Assembly: GCF_051201625.1 (NCBI RefSeq)
Contig: NZ_CP179203.1
Span: 3,658,001-3,722,000 of the forward strand
Reading direction: 5' to 3'
From: Shimia sp051201625
GTDB lineage: Bacteria; Pseudomonadota; Alphaproteobacteria; Rhodobacterales; Rhodobacteraceae
Length of the DNA: 64,000 nucleotides
Positions within the stretch are counted from its first letter, which is position 1; every line of letters starts with the position of its first letter. A model generated the notes under the pieces. That model was given only the letters and a program-made list of their open reading frames with translations. It did no database searches and was not told where the DNA came from. Made by a program: the position numbers and the translations under genes. Below are positions 9,422-18,798 of the stretch, piece after piece.

Positions 9422-10705
9422 ATGACGACACTATTCACCAATGCTCGACTAATTGACCCCGAGACTTATAGAGACGAACTCGGGTGGCTGCGGATTGACA
9501 ATGGCCGGATAGATGGCAAAGGCACGAGCCGTACGAAAGATTCACGGGAAGAAGCGGTTATCATTGATTGTAAAGGCAAATGCCTTGCCCCTGGAATTGT
9601 AGATATTGGTGTTAAAGTCTGCGAACCGGGCGAGCGTCACAAAGAAAGCTACAAAACCGCCGGACAATCTGCCGCCGCTGGGGGCGTTACAACTATAATC
9701 ACACGTCCTGATACTCTACCCGCCCTTGATACGCCAGAAGCACTCGAATTCGTAGCTCGGCGCGCCAACCTCGCCGCTCCAGTCAATGTTTTGCCAATGG
9801 CTGCGCTTACCAAAGGACGTGAGGGCCAAGAAATGACCGAAATTGGTTTTCTCATGGACGCCGGGGCGATTGCTTTTACTGACTGCGACCATGTTGTCAC
9901 TAATACCAAGGTGTTTTCGAGAGCATTGACTTATGCGCGCTCGGTTGGGGCGCTTGTTATTGCTCACCCTCAAGATCCAGGGTTATCGGCTGGTGCGGCC
10001 GCCACATCCGGCAAATTTGCCGCTCTGCGCGGAATACCTAATGTTACTCCGCTAGCCGAACGGATGGGCCTCGACCGCGACATTGCGCTTCTTGAGTTAA
10101 CCAGCGCCAAATACCATGCCGATCAGATCACGACCGCACGCGCTCTGCCTGCGCTAGAACGCGCAAAGCTAAATGGTTTCGACATTACAGCTGGCACGTC
10201 GATCCATCACCTCACACTGAATGAACTTGATGTCGCTGATTATCGTACATTTTTTAAGATCAAACCCCCCTTGCGCTCTGAGGAAGATCGCCTTGCGGTG
10301 ATTGAAGCTGTCAAAACCGGCCTAATAGATACAATCTCATCAATGCATACGCCACAGGACGAAGAGTCTAAACGCCTACCATTCGAGGAGGCTGCCTCGG
10401 GCGCGGTTGCGTTAGAAACTTTCCTGCCAGCTGCGATGCGCCTGTATCATGGTGAGTATTTGACGCTTCCCGAGCTCTGGCGAGCCATGGCACTAAATCC
10501 AGCCAACCGTCTTGGGTTAAAATCTGGTCGTCTAAGCAGTGGCGCACCAGCTGACTTGGTAATTTTTGATCCGGATACTCCGTTCGTACTTGACCGTTTT
10601 ACACTTCAATCAAAATCCAAGAATACGCCATTTGATGGCCAGCGAATGCAAGGTCAGGTTCTGGCCACTTACGTCGGCGGGAAACCCGTCTACCGGAGAA
10701 GCTGA
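9422..10705 (+). CDS. pyrC': Dihydroorotase-like protein PyrC', probably non-catalytic
   Basis: A 427-residue amidohydrolase-fold protein of the class I dihydroorotase family. The family metal site normally reads D-x-H-x-H-x-R-E-P-G. Here the same place reads DIGVKVCEPG, so both histidines and the arginine are gone. The late catalytic aspartate position (family D-H-A-P) reads ISSMHTPQDEE, also altered. Other family stretches are intact, such as ESYKTAGQSAAAGGVTT and SIHHLTLNE. In Pseudomonas a similar inactive PyrC' is needed to assemble the PyrB ATCase, and I infer the same role here. The start at 9422 gives MTTLFTNARLIDPE with GGGG upstream; a start at 9410 is less likely. The stop overlaps the plsY start by one base. 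A true dihydroorotase must be encoded elsewhere. Confidence 0.9.
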   Translation: MTTLFTNARLIDPETYRDELGWLRIDNGRIDGKGTSRTKDSREEAVIIDCKGKCLAPGIVDIGVKVCEPGERHKESYKTAGQSAAAGGVTTIITRPDTLPALDTPEALEFVARRANLAAPVNVLPMAALTKGREGQEMTEIGFLMDAGAIAFTDCDHVVTNTKVFSRALTYARSVGALVIAHPQDPGLSAGAAATSGKFAALRGIPNVTPLAERMGLDRDIALLELTSAKYHADQITTARALPALERAKLNGFDITAGTSIHHLTLNELDVADYRTFFKIKPPLRSEEDRLAVIEAVKTGLIDTISSMHTPQDEESKRLPFEEAASGAVALETFLPAAMRLYHGEYLTLPELWRAMALNPANRLGLKSGRLSSGAPADLVIFDPDTPFVLDRFTLQSKSKNTPFDGQRMQGQVLATYVGGKPVYRRS

Positions 10706-11310
10706 TGCCGATAATTGAAAACACCCCTACAGTCCTACTTCTCTCAGCAATGATCGGCTATTTCATGGGATCTATTCCATTTGGCATGATCATCAGCCGT
10801 GCGATGGGTCTGGGAAACCTTCGTGACATTGGATCAGGCAACATCGGCGCGACAAACGTGCTTCGCACCGGTTCAAAATCTGCGGCTGCCGTAACGCTAC
10901 TACTGGATGGTGGAAAAGGCGTTGTCGCTGTGGTTCTAACACGTGTGCTCGCCGGCGAAGATGCTGCCCAAATCTCTGGTTTGCTCGCGTTTCTTGGTCA
11001 TTGTTATCCAGTTTGGTTAGGATTTAAGGGAGGCAAGGGAGTTGCGACCTTCCTTGGCCTTATGCTGGCGCTGGCATGGCCCGCTGGAATCGCCTGTTGC
11101 ATGACCTGGGTGATCACCGCAGCGGTATCGCGTGTTTCGTCAATGTCTTCACTTATCGCTGCTGCGACCAGCACATTTTGGCTAGTTATATTAGATCACG
11201 GAAACACATTCTTTCTTGGCATAATTCTTTCACTTTTACTGTTTTGGCGTCACCGCGAAAATATACGTCGCCTGCGCAACGGAACAGAACCAAAAATTGG
11301 TGAAATATAA
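10705..11310 (+). CDS. plsY: Glycerol-3-phosphate acyltransferase PlsY
   Basis: Inner-membrane enzyme that transfers the acyl group from acyl-phosphate to glycerol-3-phosphate, the first step of phospholipid synthesis. The 201-residue protein has about five membrane helices. The three PlsY motifs are present: GSIPFGMIISR, GSGNIGATNVLRTG and the glycine-rich FKGGKGVATFLG. Its ATG shares one base with the pyrC' stop (TGATG), so the two are translationally coupled. The 3' end converges on gshA with 80 bp between. Confidence 0.96.
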   Translation: MPIIENTPTVLLLSAMIGYFMGSIPFGMIISRAMGLGNLRDIGSGNIGATNVLRTGSKSAAAVTLLLDGGKGVVAVVLTRVLAGEDAAQISGLLAFLGHCYPVWLGFKGGKGVATFLGLMLALAWPAGIACCMTWVITAAVSRVSSMSSLIAAATSTFWLVILDHGNTFFLGIILSLLLFWRHRENIRRLRNGTEPKIGEI

Positions 11311-11390
11311 GCAGTGCCGCGCTATAATCATGAGAATGGATCGGATTAAGTGTCGATGAATTGAGTAAGCAAGATTGGCCAGAGTATGGC

Positions 11391-12761
11391 CTAGTAACTA
11401 AATTCGCCGTAAATTCGGTTTACATCCCCTTGCCATTCACCATGATACTGATCCAAGAGCTCGTCAGCGGGAACCTTCCCAGATTCGAGACTTTCCACAA
11501 GCGCATTTAAAAAGTGAGTTTCGTCTGCAATCAATCCGCCAGCACCGGGTCGGGCACGAGCCTTCAACCCTGCCTCAGAGATTGCTATAACCTCTCGTGC
11601 TGTGGCGAGCATATTAATGCTGCCAACACAAGCCTGCAGCCCAGATTGAGACGCAGCAACTCGTAAAGCTTCTCGGGTTTCTGTATCCCATCCTTTTACA
11701 AGATCCCAAGCCGCGTCTAACGACGATTGGTCATACATTAAACCGACCCAAAACGCTGGCAAAGCGCACAACCGCCGCCACGGTCCGCCATCAGCTCCTC
11801 GCATTTCCATGTATTTTTTTATGCGAGCCTCGGGAAAAGCAGTCGTCAAGTGGTCTGCCCAGTCACTTAGCGTCGGCGTTTCGCCCGGCAATGCAGGGAG
11901 ATCACCTTTCAGAAAGTCACGAAAAGACATACCCAAGGCGTTTACATATTTGCCGTCCCGATAAACAAAATACATTGGCACGTCCAACGCATACTGCACC
12001 CATGCCTCAAATCCAAACCCATCTTCAAAAACGAAGGGTAACATGCCCGTTCTATCGGAATCTAGGTCACGCCAAACTCTGCTGCGCCAGCTTTTGTGGC
12101 CATTTGGCTTACCATCTAAAAACGGAGAATTTGCAAACAGCGCAGTCGCAACAGGCTGCAACGCCAATGCCACTCGCAGTTTTTGAACCATGTCCACCTC
12201 AGATGAAAAATCTAAATTGACTTGGACGGTACAAGTGCGACGCATCATCGTCGTTCCCATGCTGCCAACTTGTCTCATGTAACTATCCATCAGCCTGTAT
12301 CGGCCTTTGGGCATGAGTGGCATGTCTTCCTGCCGCCAGACGGGCGCAGCCCCTAATCCAATAAATCCTACGCCAATTTTGTCCGCAATATCTTTGACAT
12401 CTTTCAAATGTTCATTCACCTCGTCACAAGTCTGGTGAATATTTTCAAGAGGTGCGCCAGACAACTCCAGCTGACCGCCCGGCTCAAGCGACACGTTGGC
12501 ACCGCCCTTTTCCAACCCAATTAGCTTGCCACTCTCGTCAATGGGCTTCCATCCATGCCGATCCCGCAAACCTTGTAGAACAGCTAGTATCGAACGCTTA
12601 CCTTCATAGGGCAGTGGATTGAGCGTATTTTTGCAATAGCCAAATTTTTCATGCTCAGTCCCAATGCTCCACTTATCACGCGGTTTACAGCCAGCCTCCA
12701 AATATTCCGCCAACTGCGCGTGATTTTCGATGGGCCCGCCACCCGATTGGGGAATAGACAT
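11391..12761 (-). CDS. gshA: Glutamate-cysteine ligase (plant/alphaproteobacterial type)
   Basis: Catalyses the ATP-dependent joining of glutamate and cysteine, the first step of glutathione synthesis. The 456-residue protein belongs to the class also found in plants. Visible family stretches are WSIGTEHEKFGY near the N-terminus, SLEPGGQLELSGAP, MRRTCTVQVNLDFSSE, and MRGADGGPWRRLCALPAFWVG. A GGAG box lies nine bases before the ATG. It is the last of three minus-strand genes with rsmE and a small membrane protein. Confidence 0.95.
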   Translation of the reverse strand: MSIPQSGGGPIENHAQLAEYLEAGCKPRDKWSIGTEHEKFGYCKNTLNPLPYEGKRSILAVLQGLRDRHGWKPIDESGKLIGLEKGGANVSLEPGGQLELSGAPLENIHQTCDEVNEHLKDVKDIADKIGVGFIGLGAAPVWRQEDMPLMPKGRYRLMDSYMRQVGSMGTTMMRRTCTVQVNLDFSSEVDMVQKLRVALALQPVATALFANSPFLDGKPNGHKSWRSRVWRDLDSDRTGMLPFVFEDGFGFEAWVQYALDVPMYFVYRDGKYVNALGMSFRDFLKGDLPALPGETPTLSDWADHLTTAFPEARIKKYMEMRGADGGPWRRLCALPAFWVGLMYDQSSLDAAWDLVKGWDTETREALRVAASQSGLQACVGSINMLATAREVIAISEAGLKARARPGAGGLIADETHFLNALVESLESGKVPADELLDQYHGEWQGDVNRIYGEFSY

Positions 12762-12837
12762 GCGCTTGCTCCGTTCCAGAGAATTGTTTCTCAGGCAGTG
12801 GTGCTGTGATTTGCTTTCGGTGTCAATCCAGACCGTT

Positions 12838-13347
12838 TCAACGCAAACGTATCCCAGGTTTTTGCCAGATCACAACTGAGTGATCCGGCATTGCCTGCAT
12901 TTGGCTTAGCATCATTTCCGTTTTTAGGCCAGGTAAGGTCGCGAATACATCAAATAATGCATCAGCGCCCTCGGCATTCCATGGGACATGCAAGGCAGGC
13001 TGGCCTGGTTGCTGCAGCACCCAGACCATTGGCTTTGATGCTCCGTTTAGTTCGAGACACGAGAGTTCACACATCGCGATCGTACCTCCATCCAAAGGGC
13101 CAAAATAAGTCACTTCACCTTCATCCACCTGCACTAATCCAGGCCCACCCTGTTCTCCGCGAAACCTAGCGCGCTGGACGCCCGCAAAAATCAAAACGAC
13201 ACCAATCACCAAAACGGCAAACCCAAGCCATTTCAATAGACCAAAACCGCTCGCCCACCACAGGCCTAAAAAAGCGACCACGAGCCCAATCAAGGCCTCT
13301 CTCCAACGCACCAATACCGCACGCGCTTCCGGTCGAATGAACTTCAT
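12838..13347 (-). CDS. Small membrane protein of unknown function
   Basis: A 169-residue protein starting MKFIRPEARAVLVRWREALIG. Two hydrophobic helices follow (about residues 18-36 and 38-56), then a soluble beta-rich domain (VQVDEGEVTYFGPLDG, then MVWVLQQPG and LHVPWNAEGAD). The layout is a two-helix anchor with a PH-like cytoplasmic domain, by shape only. A longer frame to 13425 exists, but GGAG eight bases upstream of the ATG at 13347 supports the shorter form. It lies between rsmE and gshA on the same strand. No named family is recognised. Confidence 0.8.
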   Translation of the reverse strand: MKFIRPEARAVLVRWREALIGLVVAFLGLWWASGFGLLKWLGFAVLVIGVVLIFAGVQRARFRGEQGGPGLVQVDEGEVTYFGPLDGGTIAMCELSCLELNGASKPMVWVLQQPGQPALHVPWNAEGADALFDVFATLPGLKTEMMLSQMQAMPDHSVVIWQKPGIRLR

Positions 13348-13509
13348 GAATGTATCTCCAAAGTGCGCTGATGCGCATGCAGCAGAACAGGTACCAATTT
13401 TCGATCGACCTTCCGTTTTATCCATTCGGCACTAGCCGAGTACCTCTCTGATGAATCAGCCTCAGTCTTTACAGTTTGCAAAAAAACCTGAAATGTGTGT
13501 TAAAATCCA

Positions 13510-14247
13510 TCAATTCCAATCCCCCAGTGCCTGTTGCCAAATAGCCAACGCGGCCACCGCAGCAGTGTCAGCCCTAAGTATACGTGGTCCGAGCGACACA
13601 ACATGGACAAATGGCAAAGACCTTAAACGCTCACGTTCCAAAGAAGAGAAACCTCCCTCCGGACCAATTAAGATTGCCCAGCAATTAACGGATGATATAG
13701 CCAGTGTCAGAGCACTGCCGGCTTCCGCCTCGTCACAAAACATAAGCTTACGCCCATCCGGCCAGTTGGCGAGGATCCTGTCCAATCGTTGCAAGGGAGC
13801 AACCTCAGGCACAAATGTTCCACCACACTGTTCCGCAGCCTCAATCGCATGTACTTGTAGCCGATCTTGCCTAATTCGCTCAGAGTTGGTGTATTCTGTC
13901 TGCACTGGAACAATTCGAGCCACACCCATTTCGGCAGCTTTTTCGACAATAAAATCAGTGCGTGCCTTTTTGATCGGCGCAAAGAGAAACCAAAGATCAG
14001 GAGGCATTTGTAATGTCTGGGTCTGTTGCTCACAGATTAGAACGCCATATCTTTTTTTTGCCTCCACCACGGTAGATCGCCATTCACCATCCCGCCCATT
14101 GAACAGCAAAACAACATCACCCAGACCGAGTCGCATAACAGCGAATAGGTAGTGGACCTGTTCCCGATTCAAAGGAATGGTTTGCTCTTGTCCCAACGGT
14201 TGATCTACATACAATCTGACTTTTGCGTTTTTCATGAGGACAATCAT
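13510..14247 (-). CDS. rsmE: 16S rRNA (uracil-1498-N3)-methyltransferase
   Basis: SAM-dependent SPOUT methyltransferase that methylates U1498 of 16S rRNA. The C-terminal trefoil knot is marked by AILIGPEGGFS and SLGPRILRADTA, the SAM-binding signature. The N-terminal PUA-like domain precedes it, and KARTDFIVEKAAEMGV is typical. Length is 245 residues. The longest frame starts with an ATG whose first base (14247) abuts the ubiA ATG (14248) on the other strand. A second ATG at 14235 gives MKNAKVRLYV and is equally plausible. Neither has a good ribosome-binding site. Confidence 0.94.
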   Translation of the reverse strand: MIVLMKNAKVRLYVDQPLGQEQTIPLNREQVHYLFAVMRLGLGDVVLLFNGRDGEWRSTVVEAKKRYGVLICEQQTQTLQMPPDLWFLFAPIKKARTDFIVEKAAEMGVARIVPVQTEYTNSERIRQDRLQVHAIEAAEQCGGTFVPEVAPLQRLDRILANWPDGRKLMFCDEAEAGSALTLAISSVNCWAILIGPEGGFSSLERERLRSLPFVHVVSLGPRILRADTAAVAALAIWQQALGDWN

Positions 14248-15216
14248 ATGACCGGTATGCCAGCAACGCCAGAGCCACGAGGTCAGGTTTCTGATGCGGT
14301 AAAAGGCAACTGGGTCGATCGCCTTGCCCCCATCCCGTGTCGTCCATACCTGCGACTAAGTCGCGCCGATCGGCCTATTGGAACATGGTTGTTGTTACTG
14401 CCCTGCTGGATGGGTCTCGCCTTAGCAATGCTGCAAGACGGGCGAGCCACTTGGCATGACCTATGGATCTTCGCAGGATGTGCCATTGGCGCCTTCCTGA
14501 TGCGAGGCGCAGGCTGTACTTGGAATGACATTACCGACCGAAAATTTGACGCATTAGTAGAACGCACAAGGTCACGCCCCATTCCTTCAGGCCAAGTGAG
14601 TGTCAAACTGGCCTGTATCTGGTTAGTGCTGCAAGCCATGATTGCGTTTGCGATCTTACTTTCGTTCAATATCAACGCCATTTTTTTAGGTATATTGGCA
14701 CTCCTGCCAGTTGCCATTTATCCCTTTGCAAAGCGCTTTACGTGGTGGCCACAGATATTTCTTGGCGTCGCCTTCAACTGGGGCGCCCTCCTTGCTTGGA
14801 CGGCCCATAGCGGAAGACTGAACACCCCAGCCCTGGTACTATATGCAGGAGGTATCACATGGACCCTATTCTACGATACGATTTACGCGCATCAGGACAC
14901 AGAGGATGACGCGTTAATCGGTGTGAAGTCTACGGCCCGACTATTTGCAGATAACTCACCAAAATGGCTGCAGGCCTTTCTGATAATTACTGTTTCTCTT
15001 TTTGCGCTAGCGGTGATCATTACTACGCTTCCCAACAGCGGCCCCTCCTCAATGGCCGTTGCCCTGATCGGGCCATTGGCCATGGGTTGGCATATGCAAT
15101 GGCAAATGCGCCGGCTCGACACAAATAATCCCAAAACCTGCATGATGCTGTTCCGCTCCAACCGAGATACCGGCCTGATCCCCTTGCTGTTTTTTGCCGC
15201 TGCATGGTTCGTGTGA
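14248..15216 (+). CDS. ubiA: 4-hydroxybenzoate polyprenyltransferase
   Basis: Inner-membrane prenyltransferase that attaches the polyprenyl tail to 4-hydroxybenzoate in ubiquinone synthesis. The 322-residue protein has about eight membrane helices. The first Asp-rich Mg/prenyl-diphosphate motif is NDITDRKFD (about 93-101), followed by the family ERTRSRPIPSG. The second is YDTIYAHQDTEDD. A longer frame reaches back to 14152 but overlaps rsmE. GAGGA seven bases before the ATG at 14248 fixes this start. The gene is followed by the OmpA-like gene on the same strand. Confidence 0.95.
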   Translation: MTGMPATPEPRGQVSDAVKGNWVDRLAPIPCRPYLRLSRADRPIGTWLLLLPCWMGLALAMLQDGRATWHDLWIFAGCAIGAFLMRGAGCTWNDITDRKFDALVERTRSRPIPSGQVSVKLACIWLVLQAMIAFAILLSFNINAIFLGILALLPVAIYPFAKRFTWWPQIFLGVAFNWGALLAWTAHSGRLNTPALVLYAGGITWTLFYDTIYAHQDTEDDALIGVKSTARLFADNSPKWLQAFLIITVSLFALAVIITTLPNSGPSSMAVALIGPLAMGWHMQWQMRRLDTNNPKTCMMLFRSNRDTGLIPLLFFAAAWFV

Positions 15217-15277
15217 TTGCAAGCTGGGCTTCAGCGTCTTATTATTCATCTATCATTTTCCAGATGTGACGGACTGA

Positions 15278-17416
15278 ATGCGACTATCTTCCTTGTTTAT
15301 CGTTTTCGCAACATTTGTTGTGGCCGCCTTGCTTAGCCTGGTAACCGCCAGCTTTTCCGCCGACTTAATCGAAGACAATGCCGAGCGCGGTGTGAAAAAA
15401 GATTTAGAACAAAGAGGAATGGACTGGATTGAGGTTCACGCCGAAGGGCTGCAGGTATTCCTTGCCGGGATCGCACCTTCAGAAGCGGACCGTTTTAAGG
15501 CTATTTCCGCCGCTGGCGGAGTCATCGATGCAGCACGCGTAATCGACAATATGCAGGTCGAAGCCACAGCGGATATCGCCCCCCCCCGTTTCTCCGTTGA
15601 AATACTGCGTAATGATGCGGGTATTTCGTTGATTGGTCTTGTCCCACAAACTTCGGACCAAAATGCAATCGTTGATCAGATGATCGACATCGCGGGCCGT
15701 CCCAATGTCACCGACTTGCTTGAAACCGCAGAATATGACGCCCCAGACGGATGGTCCTCTGCCCTCAAATATGCGTTGAACGCACTGGATATTTTGCCTC
15801 GCGCCAAGGTTTCAGTTCAGGCTGGAACCGTCAGCATTACGGCAATGGCAGACGATCCCGACGCACGCTATGATCTTGAGGGCACCCTGCGGCGGCAGGT
15901 GCCAAAGGAGTTGCGCTTGGAGCTCAATATCTTAACGCCACGCCCGGTAATCACACCTTTCACGCTGCGCTTCTTAATTGATGAAAATGGAACTCGTTTC
16001 GATGCCTGCTCGGCTGATACGGAAAAGGCTCGTGTACGAATTCTCACGGCGGCGCGCGCAGTTGGTCTAACCGAAAGCGCCAACTGCACGATTGGTCTGG
16101 GCGTTCCAACACCGAAATGGGCTTTAGCAGCAGAAACCGCGATGGCGGGACTCGCCGAACTGGGCGGTGGGTCCATCACATTTTCCGATGCAGACGTAAC
16201 GCTAGTTGCCCTCGCCGGCACTAATCAGACTTTGTTCGACAGGGTGATTGGAGAATTGGAAACTGGGCTCCCCGAGGTGTTCGCGCTTCATTCCACCTTG
16301 CCCATTGCGCGAACAGAGGATGAAAGCGAAAGCACAACTCCCGAATTTATCGCAACCCTCAGCCCAGAGGGACTCGTGCAGTTGCGGGGTCGCTTACCCA
16401 ACGAGCTTCTTCGTCAGACTACAGCCAGCTACGCTCGCGCCCGGTTTGGCGCAGACGCCGTTCACGTGGCTGCTCGTCTGGATGAGAACCTGCCACCAAA
16501 TTGGCCAATTCGGGTCATGGCGGGACTTGATGCGCTCTCACAACTTCACAACGGTGTTCTCGATATCACTCCAGATACGCTTTCAATAGCAGGACGCACG
16601 GGATATCCTGACGCCAACGCCAAAATTGCACGTCTCTTGTCCGAAAAATTATCGCAAAATGATCCCTACACGATTGAGGTTCGTTACGTTGAAGAACTTG
16701 ACCCAGTCGCTGCTATGCCAACAGCAGAAGAATGCGTGAGCGGACTTCACAGCATTCAGGAAAAGCAAAAAATCACCTTTGAGCCAGGGTCGGGAACACT
16801 TGACGAAAGCGCAAGCGATATTTTGGATGCGATTGCTCAACAACTTAAAGAATGTCCCAAAATTCAGTTAGAGATACAGGGGCATACTGATAGTCAGGGC
16901 CGTGAGAGCATGAACCAAGCACTTAGCCAAACCCGCGCGCAATCTGTGCTAAGCGCATTGCAGGATCGGAGAGTTTTAACCTCAGGGATTCAAGCAAAGG
17001 GATACGGTGAAAGTCAACCAATTGCAGATAATGACACAGAGGAGGGTCGCGAGTCTAACCGCCGAATAAAGTTCGTTTTGATCCAATCCAAGGCATTAAG
17101 CAACCTCAATGCAAATACCTCTGATGAAAACGGTGAGCCTTCTGTGTCGAACGTATTAGAGGAAGACAGCACTGCTCAGAGCCCCGTCGATGAAGCTACC
17201 GCTGATCCTGATACGAGCAGCGACAATGCTGTGCGCGAGGTCGCCGAACCTGAAGAAACATCAAGCGAGGAACCGGTGCAAAGTAAGCCGACAGTCACGC
17301 GAAACAGCACAGACACGGACAGTTCCAACGTGCAACCAAACACAGCCGATGCGCAGAGCAGCAACGATGACACCGACACTGCAGACGAGGAGAATGCAAC
17401 CAATGACACGAATTGA
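15278..17416 (+). CDS. OmpA-family envelope protein with BON-like repeats
   Basis: A 712-residue exported protein. Residues 1-28 form a signal peptide or N-terminal anchor (MRLSSLFIVFATFVVAALL). The long middle part reads as repeated short alpha/beta units resembling BON domains, for example VHAEGLQVFLAGIAPSEADR and ISLIGLVPQTSDQNAIVDQM. An OmpA/MotB peptidoglycan-binding domain spans about residues 485-610, with ITFEPGSGTLDESA, IQGHTDSQGR and the arginine pair in ESNRRIKFVLI. The last hundred residues are a Ser/Thr/Asp/Glu-rich, probably disordered tail. The predicted role is to tie the inner membrane or periplasm to peptidoglycan. The last 14 bases overlap the next gene. Confidence 0.9.
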   Translation: MRLSSLFIVFATFVVAALLSLVTASFSADLIEDNAERGVKKDLEQRGMDWIEVHAEGLQVFLAGIAPSEADRFKAISAAGGVIDAARVIDNMQVEATADIAPPRFSVEILRNDAGISLIGLVPQTSDQNAIVDQMIDIAGRPNVTDLLETAEYDAPDGWSSALKYALNALDILPRAKVSVQAGTVSITAMADDPDARYDLEGTLRRQVPKELRLELNILTPRPVITPFTLRFLIDENGTRFDACSADTEKARVRILTAARAVGLTESANCTIGLGVPTPKWALAAETAMAGLAELGGGSITFSDADVTLVALAGTNQTLFDRVIGELETGLPEVFALHSTLPIARTEDESESTTPEFIATLSPEGLVQLRGRLPNELLRQTTASYARARFGADAVHVAARLDENLPPNWPIRVMAGLDALSQLHNGVLDITPDTLSIAGRTGYPDANAKIARLLSEKLSQNDPYTIEVRYVEELDPVAAMPTAEECVSGLHSIQEKQKITFEPGSGTLDESASDILDAIAQQLKECPKIQLEIQGHTDSQGRESMNQALSQTRAQSVLSALQDRRVLTSGIQAKGYGESQPIADNDTEEGRESNRRIKFVLIQSKALSNLNANTSDENGEPSVSNVLEEDSTAQSPVDEATADPDTSSDNAVREVAEPEETSSEEPVQSKPTVTRNSTDTDSSNVQPNTADAQSSNDDTDTADEENATNDTN

Positions 17417-17729
17417 ATTCATCGTGACCACCGCAGTAATCCTTTTTGTCGCTTTCTGCGTAGGCTGGTTCGCCAATTGGTTGGTGCATCGCTTCACTCG
17501 GGTTGCACAAGCTGATGTCGATCAATTGGAACGCATGAGCCAAGAACTGCACGAAGCAGAGGAAACCCGCGATCAAGCAATCACCTACATGCAACAGCGG
17601 GAGGCAGAATTAACGAACCAATTATCCCAAACTGAGGCGGAGCTAAGCGCCGCAATGGACGGACTGCGCGCAGCTCGGCACGAGGCCGAGGAGCTTCGCG
17701 CCTATGTGGAAAGGACCAATCAGGGATAA
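17403..17729 (+). CDS. Membrane-anchored coiled-coil protein
   Basis: A 108-residue protein starting MTRIEFIVTTAVILFVAFCV. Residues 6-26 are a membrane helix; a charged Glu/Gln/Arg-rich coiled coil follows for the rest. The layout resembles small LapA-like or division-linked membrane coiled-coil proteins, but I cannot name the family. It overlaps the end of the OmpA-like gene by 14 bp, with GAGGAG a few bases upstream of its ATG, so the two are surely co-translated and may work together in the envelope. Confidence 0.82.
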   Translation: MTRIEFIVTTAVILFVAFCVGWFANWLVHRFTRVAQADVDQLERMSQELHEAEETRDQAITYMQQREAELTNQLSQTEAELSAAMDGLRAARHEAEELRAYVERTNQG

Positions 17730-17733
17730 ACGG

Positions 17734-18798
17734 TTAGCCGACCCGGCGCAGCCTCGCTTGTTTGTTAGTTTGAAGCTTGCGCGCCTCTGCGAACGATAGA
17801 AGCTTTCTGCTTTGCTCATCCCAGAGGTTCAACCGCGCGAATGGTAGGCTTTCGCGAATGGTCATTCGGTTATTACTAGCCAACTCCTCATAATCCTTAA
17901 GCACTTCGGTCAAGCGATAAAAGGGGATACGGCTGTAAAGGTGATGTACATGATGTATCCCAATATTGGCGCTAAACCATTGCAATATTTTAGGCAGAGC
18001 GTAATGCGAACTACCGTGCAGTGCCGCATCATGCAATTGCCAGTCATCATCCTGATCCCAGTGTGCATTTTCAAACTGGTGCTGAATGTAAAAAAGCCAA
18101 AGCCCCAGAGTTGCAGCAATTATTGTAGATGGCAGAAAAATAAATAAAACCGGCATTATGCCACCAAAGTACCAAACAAAACCGAGCGACACGAGGATTG
18201 CAAGGTTTGTTCCCATTGCGCTGACCCAGTATTTTGATTGTGTCATCAACCCTAATGGCAAACGGTTCTGCAGTAAGAATAAGTAACTAGGCGCAAGACC
18301 GAATAGCGTAATTGGGTGACGATAAACTCGATATTGAAGCTGTCGCATGGGTGACAAAGAGTCGTACTCTGCCACAGTCATTGTATGAATGTCGCCCATG
18401 CCACGTCGACCCAAATTACCCGCACCACTATGATGCACGGAGTGCGTACGACGCCATACGTCGTAGGGTGTCAGTGTTAGAACGCCGAGAACTCGGCCAA
18501 CCCAGTCACTAGCCTGACGGTTGTTGAAAAATGCACCGTGGCCACAGTCGTGCTGGATCGCAAACAATCGGAGTAAAAAAGCCGCGTTTATGATAGACAA
18601 ACCCAACGCCAACCACGCACTAATCGTTAGCGAAAACCAAGCCAAGGCCCAAAGAATGAAAAAGGGAGCAGCACTCACCGCAAGTTCAAAGATACTGCGC
18701 CATTCATTGGGTTCACGATACTGCGAAAGAAGTTTCACCCAATCGCGACCAGATCGAAGCTTCGGTTCGGCTTTGGTGGTTGTATACTCGGGTAACAT
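17734..18798 (-). CDS. Membrane fatty acid desaturase (acyl-lipid type)
   Basis: Di-iron integral membrane desaturase that introduces a double bond into membrane acyl chains. The 354-residue protein shows the three histidine boxes in order: HDCGH (83-87), HSVHH (119-123) and HHVHH (282-286). Four hydrophobic segments lie at about 43-60, 62-80, 165-180 and 195-237. The box pattern fits the omega-6/delta-12 type; substrate and position cannot be read from sequence. It converges with the coiled-coil gene with only four bases between stops. Confidence 0.9.
   Translation of the reverse strand: MLPEYTTTKAEPKLRSGRDWVKLLSQYREPNEWRSIFELAVSAAPFFILWALAWFSLTISAWLALGLSIINAAFLLRLFAIQHDCGHGAFFNNRQASDWVGRVLGVLTLTPYDVWRRTHSVHHSGAGNLGRRGMGDIHTMTVAEYDSLSPMRQLQYRVYRHPITLFGLAPSYLFLLQNRLPLGLMTQSKYWVSAMGTNLAILVSLGFVWYFGGIMPVLFIFLPSTIIAATLGLWLFYIQHQFENAHWDQDDDWQLHDAALHGSSHYALPKILQWFSANIGIHHVHHLYSRIPFYRLTEVLKDYEELASNNRMTIRESLPFARLNLWDEQSRKLLSFAEARKLQTNKQARLRRVG

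Noticed and set aside
9156..9431. 91-codon minus-strand frame upstream of pyrC'
   Set aside because: It overlaps the pyrC' start, has no recognisable motif and no ribosome-binding site, and looks like a chance frame.
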